Source of the DNA: Caryophanales bacterium UBA7581
GTDB lineage: Bacteria > Bacillota_I > Bacilli_A > RFN20 > CAG-826
DNA: 64,000 bases
Assembly: GCA_002477825.1 (NCBI GenBank)
Contig: DLKT01000003.1
Span: forward strand, 1 to 64,000
Direction: 5' to 3'
The position numbers and the translations under genes were made by a program. Shown here piece after piece: positions 52,402 to 60,886 of the stretch; position 1 is the first letter of the stretch, and every line of letters starts with the position of its first letter. Below the pieces are notes generated by a model. The model was not told the DNA's origin. It did not search any database and was given only the letters and a program-made list of their open reading frames with translations.

Positions 52402-53487
52402 TTATTCTTCCTCCTTCCATAGAGCAATATGAATTTGAGAAGAGACTTCATAAGTGTTTTGTTTAGCAACGGAAGTAGCATAATCAAAACAATCGTCGCT
52501 TAATAAGCTTTGAATAGCAGATATAATTTTTTGATTATCATCTAAAGGAACAATATATCCGTTTTTTGTAGGGGTTATCAAAGCGTGAGCGGCAATAATT
52601 TTATCACTAGCAATGACGCCTAAACCTTGAGATAGAGCTTCATTAATTACATGACCATAGATATCTTCTTTAGAAAGCAAAATAAAACCGGAAGAAGCAC
52701 GCATCAAAGGGAATAACTCACTTCTTTTTAAAAAGGGCAAAATGGTAACGTTTTGCATATGATTTTGTTCGATAAATAATTGATAATTTTTTTCTTCTTT
52801 ACCGCCACCAACAAGAACTAAATGTAGATGAGGTAAATCTTTAAAAATGGTAAGAAGCTGTTCCATATTTTTTCTTTTAATGAACTGTCCTACCGAAATA
52901 AAAATAGGTTCTTTACTAGATAAATGATGCTGTTCTAGTATTTTTTCTTTTTCTATCGATGTTAAAGGTGCTTTGGCTATCTCATCTTCGGTAATAGTGG
53001 CATAAGGGAAGTAGCGGATATCTTCTTTTCTTGCGCCATAATGTAATAAATATTCATCGCAAGCATTAGTAGGTGAGTAGTAGCGGAAAGCGTGTGAAAT
53101 TATTTTTTTCTTTAAATGAAGACGCCATTTGGGGTCGGAATGAACGACACCACCATTTACATATAAAGCGTAAGGAATGTGGTGGCGTATCATATATTGG
53201 ATGGCAATGATCTCAGCAAAGGTAGAGTAGCCATTCATGATAATTAAATCATATTTGCCTTTTTTTATTTCATGAACAATTCCATGAGAATAAAAATTCT
53301 CATTTCCTATTTGAATCCCTTTTAAAAAGGCATGTGGAAAAGGAATCTCTTTTTCATAAAAAAGAGAATTTCTGTCTTTGTTTGTTTTTCTTTCAAATAA
53401 AACAAAGATATCTAATTCTTTCGCAATTCGTTTTAATAGTTCAACCTTATAAGGTGCGGGATGATTAAAAACAAATAGAATCTTCAT
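52402..53487 (-). CDS. Glycosyltransferase, GT4 family
   Basis: 361 residues. N-terminal ILFVFNHPAPYKVELLKRIA, donor domain FISVGQFIKRKNMEQLLTIF (~196-215), LVLVGGGKEE (~224) and the GT4 motif SKEDIYGHVINEALSQGLGV (~281-300) with the paired Glu region partly kept. Likely adds a sugar in the same pathway as its neighbours. The frame runs 16 codons further upstream; AGAGGCG before ATG 53487 gives the start. First gene of the minus-strand pair. Confidence 0.87.
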   Translation of the reverse strand: MKILFVFNHPAPYKVELLKRIAKELDIFVLFERKTNKDRNSLFYEKEIPFPHAFLKGIQIGNENFYSHGIVHEIKKGKYDLIIMNGYSTFAEIIAIQYMIRHHIPYALYVNGGVVHSDPKWRLHLKKKIISHAFRYYSPTNACDEYLLHYGARKEDIRYFPYATITEDEIAKAPLTSIEKEKILEQHHLSSKEPIFISVGQFIKRKNMEQLLTIFKDLPHLHLVLVGGGKEEKNYQLFIEQNHMQNVTILPFLKRSELFPLMRASSGFILLSKEDIYGHVINEALSQGLGVIASDKIIAAHALITPTKNGYIVPLDDNQKIISAIQSLLSDDCFDYATSVAKQNTYEVSSQIHIALWKEEE

Positions 53488-53590
53488 AAAAAAACGCCTC
53501 TTTTTTATTATACACAATCTTTTATTGGCTTTCATTAATAAATGTTTTTAGAAAAGGCAATTTATGATAAAATGAAAAAGGTGATAAGAA

Positions 53591-54250
53591 ATGGAAAGAA
53601 CTTGGGAAATTTTTTTTGAAGAAGAAAAACAAAAAGAATTTATGCATCGGTTGCATAATTTTTTAGCGCTTGAATACCGCTCGCATACGGTTTATCCACC
53701 CAAGAATTTATTGCTCAATGCCTTTAATTTAACTCCTTATTCTAAAGTGAAAGTTGTTATTATTGGTCAAGATCCTTATCATGAACCGAATCAAGCGATG
53801 GGATTATCGTTTTCCGTTCCCGAAGGAGAACCTCTTCCACCAAGTTTACAAAATATTTATAAGGAAATAGAAAATGACTTAGGTGTTCATATGAAGCCGA
53901 ATGGTGATTTAACTTATTTAGCTAAACAAGGCGTATTATTATTAAATGCTTTATTAAGTGTTCGTAGAGGTATAGCTCTATCACATCAAATTCCAGAATA
54001 TGAACAATTATTAAAAGATGTTTTATTATATTTAGATCAAAGTGACGAACCGATTGTTTTCTTATTATGGGGGCGCTTTGCTAGAAATTTAAAACCTTAT
54101 ATCACGAATCCGAATCGATTAATTTTAGAATCCACCCATCCATCGCCTTTAAGTGCAAATCGTGGTGGCTTCTTTAATCAACATCATTTTTCAAAAACTA
54201 ATCAATATTTAATAGAACATCATCTTGAGCCGATTCATTGGCAAAATTAA
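53591..54250 (+). CDS. ung: Uracil-DNA glycosylase
   Basis: 219 residues; removes uracil from DNA. Motif GQDPYHEPNQAMGLSFSV (~59-76) with the water-activating Asp and His, and HPSPLSANRGGF (~186-197) for DNA binding are intact. Single gene, RBS AAGGTGAT. Confidence 0.96.
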   Translation: MERTWEIFFEEEKQKEFMHRLHNFLALEYRSHTVYPPKNLLLNAFNLTPYSKVKVVIIGQDPYHEPNQAMGLSFSVPEGEPLPPSLQNIYKEIENDLGVHMKPNGDLTYLAKQGVLLLNALLSVRRGIALSHQIPEYEQLLKDVLLYLDQSDEPIVFLLWGRFARNLKPYITNPNRLILESTHPSPLSANRGGFFNQHHFSKTNQYLIEHHLEPIHWQN

Positions 54251-54275
54251 AAAGGAGCGTGAGCTCCTTTTATTC
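54251..54275. terminator. Terminator between ung and the gerQ-like gene
   Basis: AAAGGAGC (54251-54258) with GCTCCTTT (54263-54270) around GTGA, then T-rich. Confidence 0.75.
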
Positions 54276-54719
54276 TATCACTTCATAGTAATTCACATAT
54301 ACCGCGACAATTACGGTAAGTAATTTCGTATCGGGGTTTTCGAGAATTAATTTATCGTTTCCAGCGAACATAATTCTACCTTCTAAAATTACGTCATGCC
54401 ATTGAGAAGAATCGGGAAAACTACAATATACACGGACTTTTTTTCCAGTAAAAGTGTTGATGTGAATATCTAACGATTGATCGGTACCACTGTTATCCAT
54501 GTTTTGCTTTAAAGCTTCTTCTAAAGTTTGCCCACGTACTGTTTCAATTGGAATTTGTTCAATAGGTGGTTGAACCGCTCCCGCTTGAGGACGCATTGTG
54601 GTAGGTTGTGGTGGTTGAGGCGTACCTTGATATGGTGGAGGTGTGCCCATTCCTTGGTCCATGGTTGGCGTTGGGTAAGGTACCCCATAGTAGTTCGGTG
54701 GAGGTTGCATACGATCCAT
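54270..54719 (-). CDS. GerQ-like coat protein homologue
   Basis: 149 residues. The first ~65 are rich in Pro, Gln, Gly and Tyr (PPPNYYGVPYPTPTMDQG), followed by a ~65-residue domain (HINTFTGKKVRVYCSF, WHDVILEGRIMFAGNDKLILENP, ending NYYEVIE) that follows the Bacillus GerQ pattern of low-complexity head plus beta domain. GerQ is a spore-coat protein needed for germination and is cross-linked by Tgl. The N-terminal lysines used in cross-linking are missing here. Whether the organism sporulates is unknown. Open frame runs 39 codons upstream, but AAAGGAGA fits ATG 54719. Confidence 0.7.
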   Translation of the reverse strand: MDRMQPPPNYYGVPYPTPTMDQGMGTPPPYQGTPQPPQPTTMRPQAGAVQPPIEQIPIETVRGQTLEEALKQNMDNSGTDQSLDIHINTFTGKKVRVYCSFPDSSQWHDVILEGRIMFAGNDKLILENPDTKLLTVIVAVYVNYYEVIE

Positions 54720-54789
54720 AAATGAATCTCCTTTCGTATTATCAATATATCTTACGAAAAAAATTTCCAATATAGACCAAAAATATCCC

Positions 54790-54818
54790 TTGTTTTTTTT
54801 TTGAAAGCATGCTAATAT
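54790..54818 (+). promoter_or_regulatory. Promoter of the TPP riboswitch-thiT unit
   Basis: TTGTTT (54790-54795), 17-bp spacer and extended -10 TGcTAATAT (-10 at 54813-54818). Start expected near the first base of the riboswitch. Confidence 0.6.
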
Positions 54819-54821
54819 CGT

Positions 54822-54905
54822 ATCGGGAGCTAGCAAGAGCTGGCTGAGAGTATTTCTGATCTGAAATAGACCATACCTGATCCAGGTAATGCTGGCGTAG
54901 GATTT
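54822..54905 (+). promoter_or_regulatory. TPP (thiamine pyrophosphate) riboswitch
   Basis: The conserved blocks are present in order: GGGAGC at the start, CTGAGA (54844-54849), ACC then ACCTGATCcAGGTAATGC (54874-54892) and GGCGTAGGA (54893-54902). It lies directly before thiT. No clear terminator hairpin follows, and the ribosome site GGGAGTG is ~20 nt away, so control may be at translation. Confidence 0.95.
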
Positions 54906-54937
54906 TTTTTATTCCTCGCCGAATGGGAGTGAATAAA

Positions 54938-55480
54938 ATGAGAAGAGTTCATAAAATGGTTTTGACCGCATTGATGGTATCGGCGGCCTTCGTCATCGCA
55001 GTGTTGATGAAATTAATGCCTTTAATGGCAATGCCGAATGGCGGATCGATATCTTTAGCGATGTTACCTATCTTTATTGTAGGCTTTATGCTTGGACCTA
55101 AATATGGGTTCATGGCTGGAATTGCTTATGGTTTATTGAACTTCTTATCGGATGGATATGCATTTCACTGGGCTTCCTTAATATTTGACTATTTAGTAGC
55201 CTTTGGTTGTTTAGGTGTTAGTGGTTTCTTTGCTCGTTATGCATTACGAGGATATAAACCTATTAACTATATTTACTTTGCATTAGGTATGATTATCCCA
55301 TCCATTCTTCGTTTTGCATCCCACACCGTTTCTGGTGTTATTGCTTATGATACAGCATGGATGGCATCAATTGCTTATAACGGACCTTATGTCTTTGCCT
55401 CAATGCTTTGTTGTTTAGTCGTTGGTTTCTTGATTTATCCATTCTTGATGAATTACATGCAAGAAGAAAAAATCATATAA
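54938..55480 (+). CDS. thiT: ECF transporter thiamine-binding subunit ThiT
   Basis: 180 residues, six membrane helices. GGSISLAMLPIFIVGFMLGPKYG (~33-55) is the ThiT signature and the loop region near 127-150 carries aromatic residues that bind thiamine in relatives. It works with the shared ECF ATPases and EcfT, which are not in the window. Frame opens five codons upstream, but GGGAGTG lies before ATG 54938. Controlled by the TPP riboswitch. Confidence 0.94.
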   Translation: MRRVHKMVLTALMVSAAFVIAVLMKLMPLMAMPNGGSISLAMLPIFIVGFMLGPKYGFMAGIAYGLLNFLSDGYAFHWASLIFDYLVAFGCLGVSGFFARYALRGYKPINYIYFALGMIIPSILRFASHTVSGVIAYDTAWMASIAYNGPYVFASMLCCLVVGFLIYPFLMNYMQEEKII

Positions 55481-55519
55481 ATTCGGTTATCACTTTCTTT
55501 CCCCCAAGAAGGTAATAAT

Positions 55520-55552
55520 AAAAGGCGCAGCTTCTGAAGTTGCGCCTTTTCC
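55520..55552 (+). terminator. Terminator of thiT
   Basis: AAGGCGCA (55522-55529) with TGCGCCTT (55541-55548), extended inward by AGCTTC/GAAGTT-type pairs, then T-rich. It could also serve htpG from the other side. Confidence 0.83.
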
Positions 55553-55566
55553 TTTACTTATAATTT

Positions 55567-57486
55567 TTATTTTTTGGTTGCTTTTACCATTAATTTCGCA
55601 ATGGCTTTACTAAAGCTTGCGGGATCTTTAAGCGTGAAGCCTTCAATTAATAAAGCTTGATCATAAAGAACTTTCGCTAATTCGTCGAATTCTTCTTTTT
55701 CACTTACATTTTCAAGAGCTTCTACGAGTTCATGATGTGGGTTAATTTCTAGAATCTTAGTCGCTTTAGCGTCTTCGCTATTTGGCATTTGATGTAAAAC
55801 TTTTTCCATACCCATAGAAAGACCGCCTTCTTGAGAAACTAAGCAAACTGGAGAATCAACAAGACGAGTAGAGAAGCGAACATCTGCGACATCATCTTTT
55901 AATGAATCTTTCATACGATCGAGGAAGGATTTCTTTTCTTCTTCCATCTTTTTCACTTGTTCTTTTTCTTCATCGGAAGTAACTTCTAAGTTAGCTTCGC
56001 TAATATTTTTGAATTCAACACCATCATAATCGTGCATCATCATTAAAGCGAATTCATCAACATCATCACTCAAAATTAAGACATCTAATTCGTTTTTGAT
56101 AATGGCATCCATTTGAGGAAGACTGCGGATAGCGTCTTTTGAGGTACCAGTAACGAAATAGATATATTTTTGATTCTCTTTCATTTGCTCTTTATATTGC
56201 TTTAAAGAAAGGGGTTGATCACTCTTTAAAGTTTTATAAACGAGTAAATCTTTTAATAAATCTTTTCTTTGGCCATAGCTTTCATAAATACCATATTTTA
56301 AATGAGAGCCATACATTTCAAAGAATTTAAGATATTTATCGTAATCGGTATCTTTTAATTTGGTCAATTCATTAATAATCTTTTTCTCTAGATTTGTGGC
56401 AATTTTATGAAGTTCTGCACTCTTTTGTAACATTTCTCGAGAAATGTTTAATGATAAATCACTAGAGTCAACAAGACCTTTCATAAATTTCAAATAGTCA
56501 GGAATTAAATCCTTACATTTTTCCATAATGAAGACACCTTTGGTGTAGAGTTGTAATCCTTTTTCATATTTTTCACTATATAAATCAAAAGGAACATTTC
56601 CTGGGATGTAGAGTAAAGCATCATAAGATAATAAACCTTCTACATGGAAGAACATAGAAGTTAATGGATCAGAATAATCATTGAATTTACTCTTATAAAA
56701 TTCATTCTTTTCTTCTTCGGTAACTTCGCTTTTATTCTTTTTCCATAATGGAATCATGGAATTTAAAGTCTTGTCTTCAATGTGTTTTGTGTATTTTCCT
56801 TCAATCACATTACCATTTTCATCTTTTTCCGGAATTTCTTCTTCGACTTCCATACGAATTGGATAACGAATATAGTCGCTATATTTCTTCACGAGTTCTT
56901 CAATTTTCCAACTATCTAAGTAGGTATCATAATCCGCTTCTTCTTTGTTTTCACGTAAATAAAGGGTAATTGAAGTGCCGGCTTTACTTCTTTCGATTTC
57001 TTCAATGGTATAAGATTCTTCACCAGTGGAAGTGAAACGATAGGCGTGTTCATCTACAATAGAACGAGTTTCTACGACTACTTTTTGAGCAACCATGAAG
57101 GCACTATAGAAACCAACACCGAATTGGCCGATAATATCAATTTCTTTGGCTTCACTTTGTGCTTCTTCAATTTTTTTCATGAATTCAGAAGAACCACTTT
57201 TGGCAATGGTACCTAAATTACTAACGAGTTCATCGTGGGTCATACCAATACCATCATCAGTGAGGGTAATGGTACGATTTTCTTTGTCTACAGTGATACG
57301 AATTTCGGGATTTTCGGCATCGTGGATGTTTTCATTGGTTAAAGACATATAGTGTCTTTTATCCATAGCATCACTTGCATTAGAGATTAATTCTCTTAAG
57401 AAAATCTCTTGATTGGTATAAATAGAGTTAATCATTAAATCTAACAAACGTTTGGATTCAGTTTTAAATTTTTTAGTTTCTTTCAT
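55567..57486 (-). CDS. htpG: Hsp90-family chaperone HtpG
   Basis: 639 residues. The GHKL ATPase domain has ELISNASDAMDKRHY (~33-47), DDGIGMTHDEL (~76-86) and GQFGVGFYSAFM (~121-132); middle and C-terminal dimer domains complete the protein. It helps folding during stress. AAGGAGG before ATG 57486. The consensus promoter carries a CIRCE site. Confidence 0.97.
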   Translation of the reverse strand: MKETKKFKTESKRLLDLMINSIYTNQEIFLRELISNASDAMDKRHYMSLTNENIHDAENPEIRITVDKENRTITLTDDGIGMTHDELVSNLGTIAKSGSSEFMKKIEEAQSEAKEIDIIGQFGVGFYSAFMVAQKVVVETRSIVDEHAYRFTSTGEESYTIEEIERSKAGTSITLYLRENKEEADYDTYLDSWKIEELVKKYSDYIRYPIRMEVEEEIPEKDENGNVIEGKYTKHIEDKTLNSMIPLWKKNKSEVTEEEKNEFYKSKFNDYSDPLTSMFFHVEGLLSYDALLYIPGNVPFDLYSEKYEKGLQLYTKGVFIMEKCKDLIPDYLKFMKGLVDSSDLSLNISREMLQKSAELHKIATNLEKKIINELTKLKDTDYDKYLKFFEMYGSHLKYGIYESYGQRKDLLKDLLVYKTLKSDQPLSLKQYKEQMKENQKYIYFVTGTSKDAIRSLPQMDAIIKNELDVLILSDDVDEFALMMMHDYDGVEFKNISEANLEVTSDEEKEQVKKMEEEKKSFLDRMKDSLKDDVADVRFSTRLVDSPVCLVSQEGGLSMGMEKVLHQMPNSEDAKATKILEINPHHELVEALENVSEKEEFDELAKVLYDQALLIEGFTLKDPASFSKAIAKLMVKATKK

Positions 57487-57518
57487 AATTATATTCCTCC
57501 TTTTTAGGATACGAAAAC

Positions 57519-57547
57519 ATTATAGTTCACTATTTTAGCACTGTCAA
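57519..57547 (-). promoter_or_regulatory. Consensus sigma-A promoter of htpG
   Basis: On the minus strand TTGACA (57547-57542), 17-bp spacer, TATAAT (57524-57519). Both boxes match consensus exactly. Confidence 0.92.
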
Positions 57548-57561
57548 GCCAAGAGTGCTAA
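57535..57561. promoter_or_regulatory. CIRCE element (HrcA operator)
   Basis: TTAGCACTG-N9-GAGTGCTAA, one base off the perfect CIRCE. It covers the htpG -35, so HrcA should repress htpG until heat shock. Confidence 0.92.
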
Positions 57562-57618
57562 AAAATATAAACGATTAAGATTGTATAATCGGCACAAAAT
57601 ATTTTAGAGGTGAACGAT

Positions 57619-59223
57619 ATGAAGAATCCTTTTCATAAAATGATGTTTCTATTAGCCACAGTAGCGGTAATTTTCTCCACGCTTTCTTTGCTTAATTATC
57701 GCGAAGAAGACCTTATACAACCGAATGAAAATCAAATACAAAATTTTTTTAAAAAGCCAATAAAAAAAGAAAGTGAAGAAGTGTTTTCACCCCTTTCTTC
57801 TTTATATAAAGACAATAAAATTCATCATGCCGATAGCATGCTTCAAGAAGAAAATATTATTTATTACATTCAAGAAAACACTATTCTTCGCTTTGATGAA
57901 GAAACGCTAGAATTTCAGTCCTATGCTTTATCTTCTTTTTACCCTGTTGAAATGCAAATTTATCAACATCAACTCATTGTTTTTGGTGTCACTTCTAATG
58001 AAAAAATCATTGAAATTGATCAAGATAAATCTTTTCCTTATGCGGATTATGAATTTCAAATTGTATTTTTAGAAAAGAAAAATCTAAAGAAAATCCGACA
58101 AATTCGTTTTTATCACTGCTATTATATTGAGTCGCAAATTATGAATGGAAAAATGTATTTTTCTTTAGGAACTACAGACATCGTAAACAAAGAAACTCAA
58201 GAATTTATTTATCCACGTTATAAAGATAGCTTTTATCCATTAGAACAAAAATTATCAAGCGATCAAATCTTTATGATGCAAGATGGACAGCCCGTGATGT
58301 CGATGACACTTTTATGTAAATTGAATCTGGATTTTTTGTTTAGTAATGTTACGATGATCGGGCTACTGGGCATTGATGGAATGATTCAAATAACCCCTTC
58401 CTATGTGATTGTTTCTTGCTCTTCCTATCAAAAAATCATGTACACACATTTTTTATTCTTCTCTTTACGTCAATTTTCTTATGAAGGAAAAGTAACGTTA
58501 AAAGGATACTTAATGAACATAGAAGCGATGAATGTATATGAGGATTATTTTCGCGTATTGTTATCCTATTATGAAGAAGAAGGCGTTTTCCACCAAGTAT
58601 ACAATGTCCGTATTTCTGATTTTCAGGTTTTGTCTACCAAGGAAGTAGCGCCTTTAGAAAACATTTATTGTATGCGGTATAAAGATAATTTCCTTTATAT
58701 CTCGGCTTTTCAATATATTGATCCTTTATATGTTCTTGATTTTTCTAATCCGATGAAAATTCAAACTATTTTAAAAAAGGAAACTCAATGGGTACAAGAA
58801 TATATTGAAATCCATGATGATTTTATTTTTACAGTAGGCAGGAAAATAGACCAAGATTTAATGCCGAAAGAGACGGTTTTTAGCATCCTTCATCCAGAGA
58901 CACTCGATGTATTAAATAGCTATACGTTAGATGAAAATATTTCTTTACAAGTCATATGGAATGAACGGTCCGTAATTCAAAGAGACAATGAGTGGTTCTT
59001 TTTAGGATTTATCGAACAGAAATCATTTATTTTTCGTATAAAGATAACAACTTCTATAGAATATTTAACGCCGATTTTGCTTTATGAAAATTGGCTACAA
59101 CGTATAGTTTTTGGTCAAAAGTACTTGATTGCTTTTGGCTATGAAGGTCTCTATTTATATCATATAAATGATTTTTCTTTAGCAAAAACTTTTACCTATC
59201 AAAGAAAAGATGAAAATCGCTAA
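57619..59223 (+). CDS. Membrane-anchored beta-propeller-like protein
   Basis: 534 residues. An N-terminal hydrophobic segment (~10-24) anchors or exports it; no lipobox. The rest is beta-rich with repeated blade-like strands and resembles the 'beta propeller domain' family PF09826: VEMQIYQHQLIVFGVTS (~110), a strand-turn around ETQEFIYPRYKDSFYP (~190) and YVLDFSNPMKIQTILKKE (~373). Function unknown; extracellular recognition or sensing is likely. RBS GAGGTGA fits ATG 57619 rather than the TTG three codons upstream. Confidence 0.65.
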   Translation: MKNPFHKMMFLLATVAVIFSTLSLLNYREEDLIQPNENQIQNFFKKPIKKESEEVFSPLSSLYKDNKIHHADSMLQEENIIYYIQENTILRFDEETLEFQSYALSSFYPVEMQIYQHQLIVFGVTSNEKIIEIDQDKSFPYADYEFQIVFLEKKNLKKIRQIRFYHCYYIESQIMNGKMYFSLGTTDIVNKETQEFIYPRYKDSFYPLEQKLSSDQIFMMQDGQPVMSMTLLCKLNLDFLFSNVTMIGLLGIDGMIQITPSYVIVSCSSYQKIMYTHFLFFSLRQFSYEGKVTLKGYLMNIEAMNVYEDYFRVLLSYYEEEGVFHQVYNVRISDFQVLSTKEVAPLENIYCMRYKDNFLYISAFQYIDPLYVLDFSNPMKIQTILKKETQWVQEYIEIHDDFIFTVGRKIDQDLMPKETVFSILHPETLDVLNSYTLDENISLQVIWNERSVIQRDNEWFFLGFIEQKSFIFRIKITTSIEYLTPILLYENWLQRIVFGQKYLIAFGYEGLYLYHINDFSLAKTFTYQRKDENR

Positions 59224-59242
59224 TTTTCTTTATCATCTTTTA

Positions 59243-59251
59243 TGGTATAAT
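59243..59251 (+). promoter_or_regulatory. Extended -10 promoter of the DUF3137-like gene
   Basis: TGgTATAAT, 31-39 bases before the ATG at 59283. No clear -35. Confidence 0.6.
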
Positions 59252-59282
59252 ACTATTAATTTATGAATAGGAGAAATCGCCC

Positions 59283-60281
59283 ATGGAAGAAAATAAAGAA
59301 GAATTAGTGGTTGAAGAAACTAAAGAAGAAACCAAAGGTGAAGAACTAGCACCAAAAGAAGAATCAGAAGAAAAGGAACCTAAAAAAGCTTCAAAAGAGA
59401 AGACTTTTCAAAAAATAGAAGAAAATCGTAAATCATTCTATGACGCTTATAATAAACAAAAAAAGCAAAATACATGGATTATCGTTATTTTTGGTATAGC
59501 CGCTATCTCGATTTTCCTTGCTCTTAACAAATATATTTATATTGCTTTTATTATCGTTGCCGTTTTGATGGTTATTTTATATTTCTATTCTAAAAAGATG
59601 AAAGAGGCTATGGAAAAGAAAATCCAAGATTATATTTCAGAGTTTTATAACCTTTCCAATGATTTTGCTTTTTCAAATACCGCTTTTCATGATTTAACAT
59701 TTGAACCACAAACCAAAATTGAAGAAAAAGCATTTACGGATTCCGGTTTCATTAATGGCATTACTCATGTAGCTAGCCGTAATATGGCAAAAGGTAAATT
59801 AAAAGAAATGAACTTCCAGGCTTTTGATTGTGTGGCGAAAATTGTTGCTAAAAATAAAGAAGAAGTATGTTTCTTAGGTAAGTTCTTTACTTTTGAACAA
59901 GCTGAACATTACGACTATAAAACCTTGATTTATATTCCTTCTAAAGATCCAAATGGCGCAGGTCCTAATGATTTAGAGGGATTAGAAGAAAAGAAAGAAT
60001 TAGGCAATTCTCATTTAAGAGTGTGGAGCAACGATCCTAATGTTAGTCGTATTTTCACTAAAAAAGTCTATGATGCTTTAGCTAAATTTGAACCTAATGA
60101 TTGCTTGGTAGATGTCGCTATTAGCATCAAAGAAGATAAGATTTATGTGGCATTAAGCTATGAAAATGAATTGATGGTGTTACCACTTTTAGAACCATTT
60201 AAAGAAGGACCAACTCTTCAATATACTGAAGATTTGAAAAAAGTTGCAGCCCTGATGGATGTTCTTCATATCAAGGCCTAA
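59283..60281 (+). CDS. DUF3137-like membrane protein
   Basis: 332 residues. An acidic, Glu/Lys-rich head (~1-45), a short coiled stretch, two close membrane helices (~64-103) and a soluble C-terminal domain (~115-330) resembling DUF3137 (FSNTAFHDLTFEP, FLGKFFTFEQAEHYDYKTLIYIP, LRVWSNDPNVSRIFTK). DUF3137 proteins often occur with LemA; no lemA gene is in view. Function unknown. Confidence 0.65.
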   Translation: MEENKEELVVEETKEETKGEELAPKEESEEKEPKKASKEKTFQKIEENRKSFYDAYNKQKKQNTWIIVIFGIAAISIFLALNKYIYIAFIIVAVLMVILYFYSKKMKEAMEKKIQDYISEFYNLSNDFAFSNTAFHDLTFEPQTKIEEKAFTDSGFINGITHVASRNMAKGKLKEMNFQAFDCVAKIVAKNKEEVCFLGKFFTFEQAEHYDYKTLIYIPSKDPNGAGPNDLEGLEEKKELGNSHLRVWSNDPNVSRIFTKKVYDALAKFEPNDCLVDVAISIKEDKIYVALSYENELMVLPLLEPFKEGPTLQYTEDLKKVAALMDVLHIKA

Positions 60282-60314
60282 AAGTTGGCAAAAAAAGGTA
60301 ACATATAGAAAAAT

Positions 60315-60331
60315 ATATATAAGTTATATAT
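60315..60331. repeat. AT-rich palindrome before the hydrogenase operon
   Basis: Eight-bp arms (TATATAA-type) mirror each other around G60323. It could bind a regulator or just be part of an AT-rich promoter. Confidence 0.45.
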
Positions 60332-60341
60332 TGAAATATAT

Positions 60342-60377
60342 AAAAGTATTCGGTAGAATATTATCGAATACTTTTTT
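60342..60377 (+). terminator. Terminator 20 bp upstream of the hydrogenase operon
   Basis: AAAAGTATTCG (60342-60352) pairs perfectly with CGAATACTTTT (60365-60375) and ends in six T. It ends the DUF3137-like transcript, but it leaves almost no room for a hydrogenase promoter after it, so it may be an attenuator. Confidence 0.82.
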
Positions 60378-60397
60378 AAGTTTTAGGGAGGGCATAT

Positions 60398-60886
60398 ATG
60401 GCTCATTTAAGTGAAGCTGCGGTCAAGCAAATCCATGAGATCATTAACCGCTATAAGGAGGAAAAAACTCCTTTAATGATGATCTTAAGTGACATCCAAA
60501 AAGAGTATGGCTACATTCCTTTAGAGGTACAAGAACTCGTATCTGAAGAAACAGGAATTTCAGTCGCAGAAATTTATGGCGTTGTCACATTCTATTCTTT
60601 CTTTTCCCTTAATCCAAAAGGTCGCTATGTGATCGGTTGTTGTTTAGGGACTGCTTGTTACGTGAAAGGAGCACAACAAGTTATCGACAAATTCTCCGAT
60701 ATTTTAGGCATTCAACCTGGTGAAACCACCGAAGATGGTATGTTTACGATTGATGCCTTACGCTGCATTGGTGCATGTGGTATCGCACCAGCCGTTTCTA
60801 TTAATGGTAAGGTTTATCCAAAAGTGGCTGTAAATGATGTACCTCACATCATTGATGAATATCGTAAATTAGGAGGTGAGCAATAA
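60398..60886 (+). CDS. NADH-dependent hydrogenase subunit, NuoE/HydC-like
   Basis: 162 residues: helical N-terminus and a thioredoxin-like 2Fe-2S domain with CCLGTAC (~80-86) and CIGACG (~127-132). It is the small electron-transfer subunit of HydABC/Hnd-type [FeFe] hydrogenases and of NuoE. RBS GGGAGGG. It overlaps the next gene by one base. Confidence 0.93.
   Translation: MAHLSEAAVKQIHEIINRYKEEKTPLMMILSDIQKEYGYIPLEVQELVSEETGISVAEIYGVVTFYSFFSLNPKGRYVIGCCLGTACYVKGAQQVIDKFSDILGIQPGETTEDGMFTIDALRCIGACGIAPAVSINGKVYPKVAVNDVPHIIDEYRKLGGEQ

Noticed and set aside
54822..54937. Transcription terminator as the TPP expression platform
   Set aside because: A T-run follows the aptamer, but no separate stable stem precedes it, so a translational mechanism is at least as likely.
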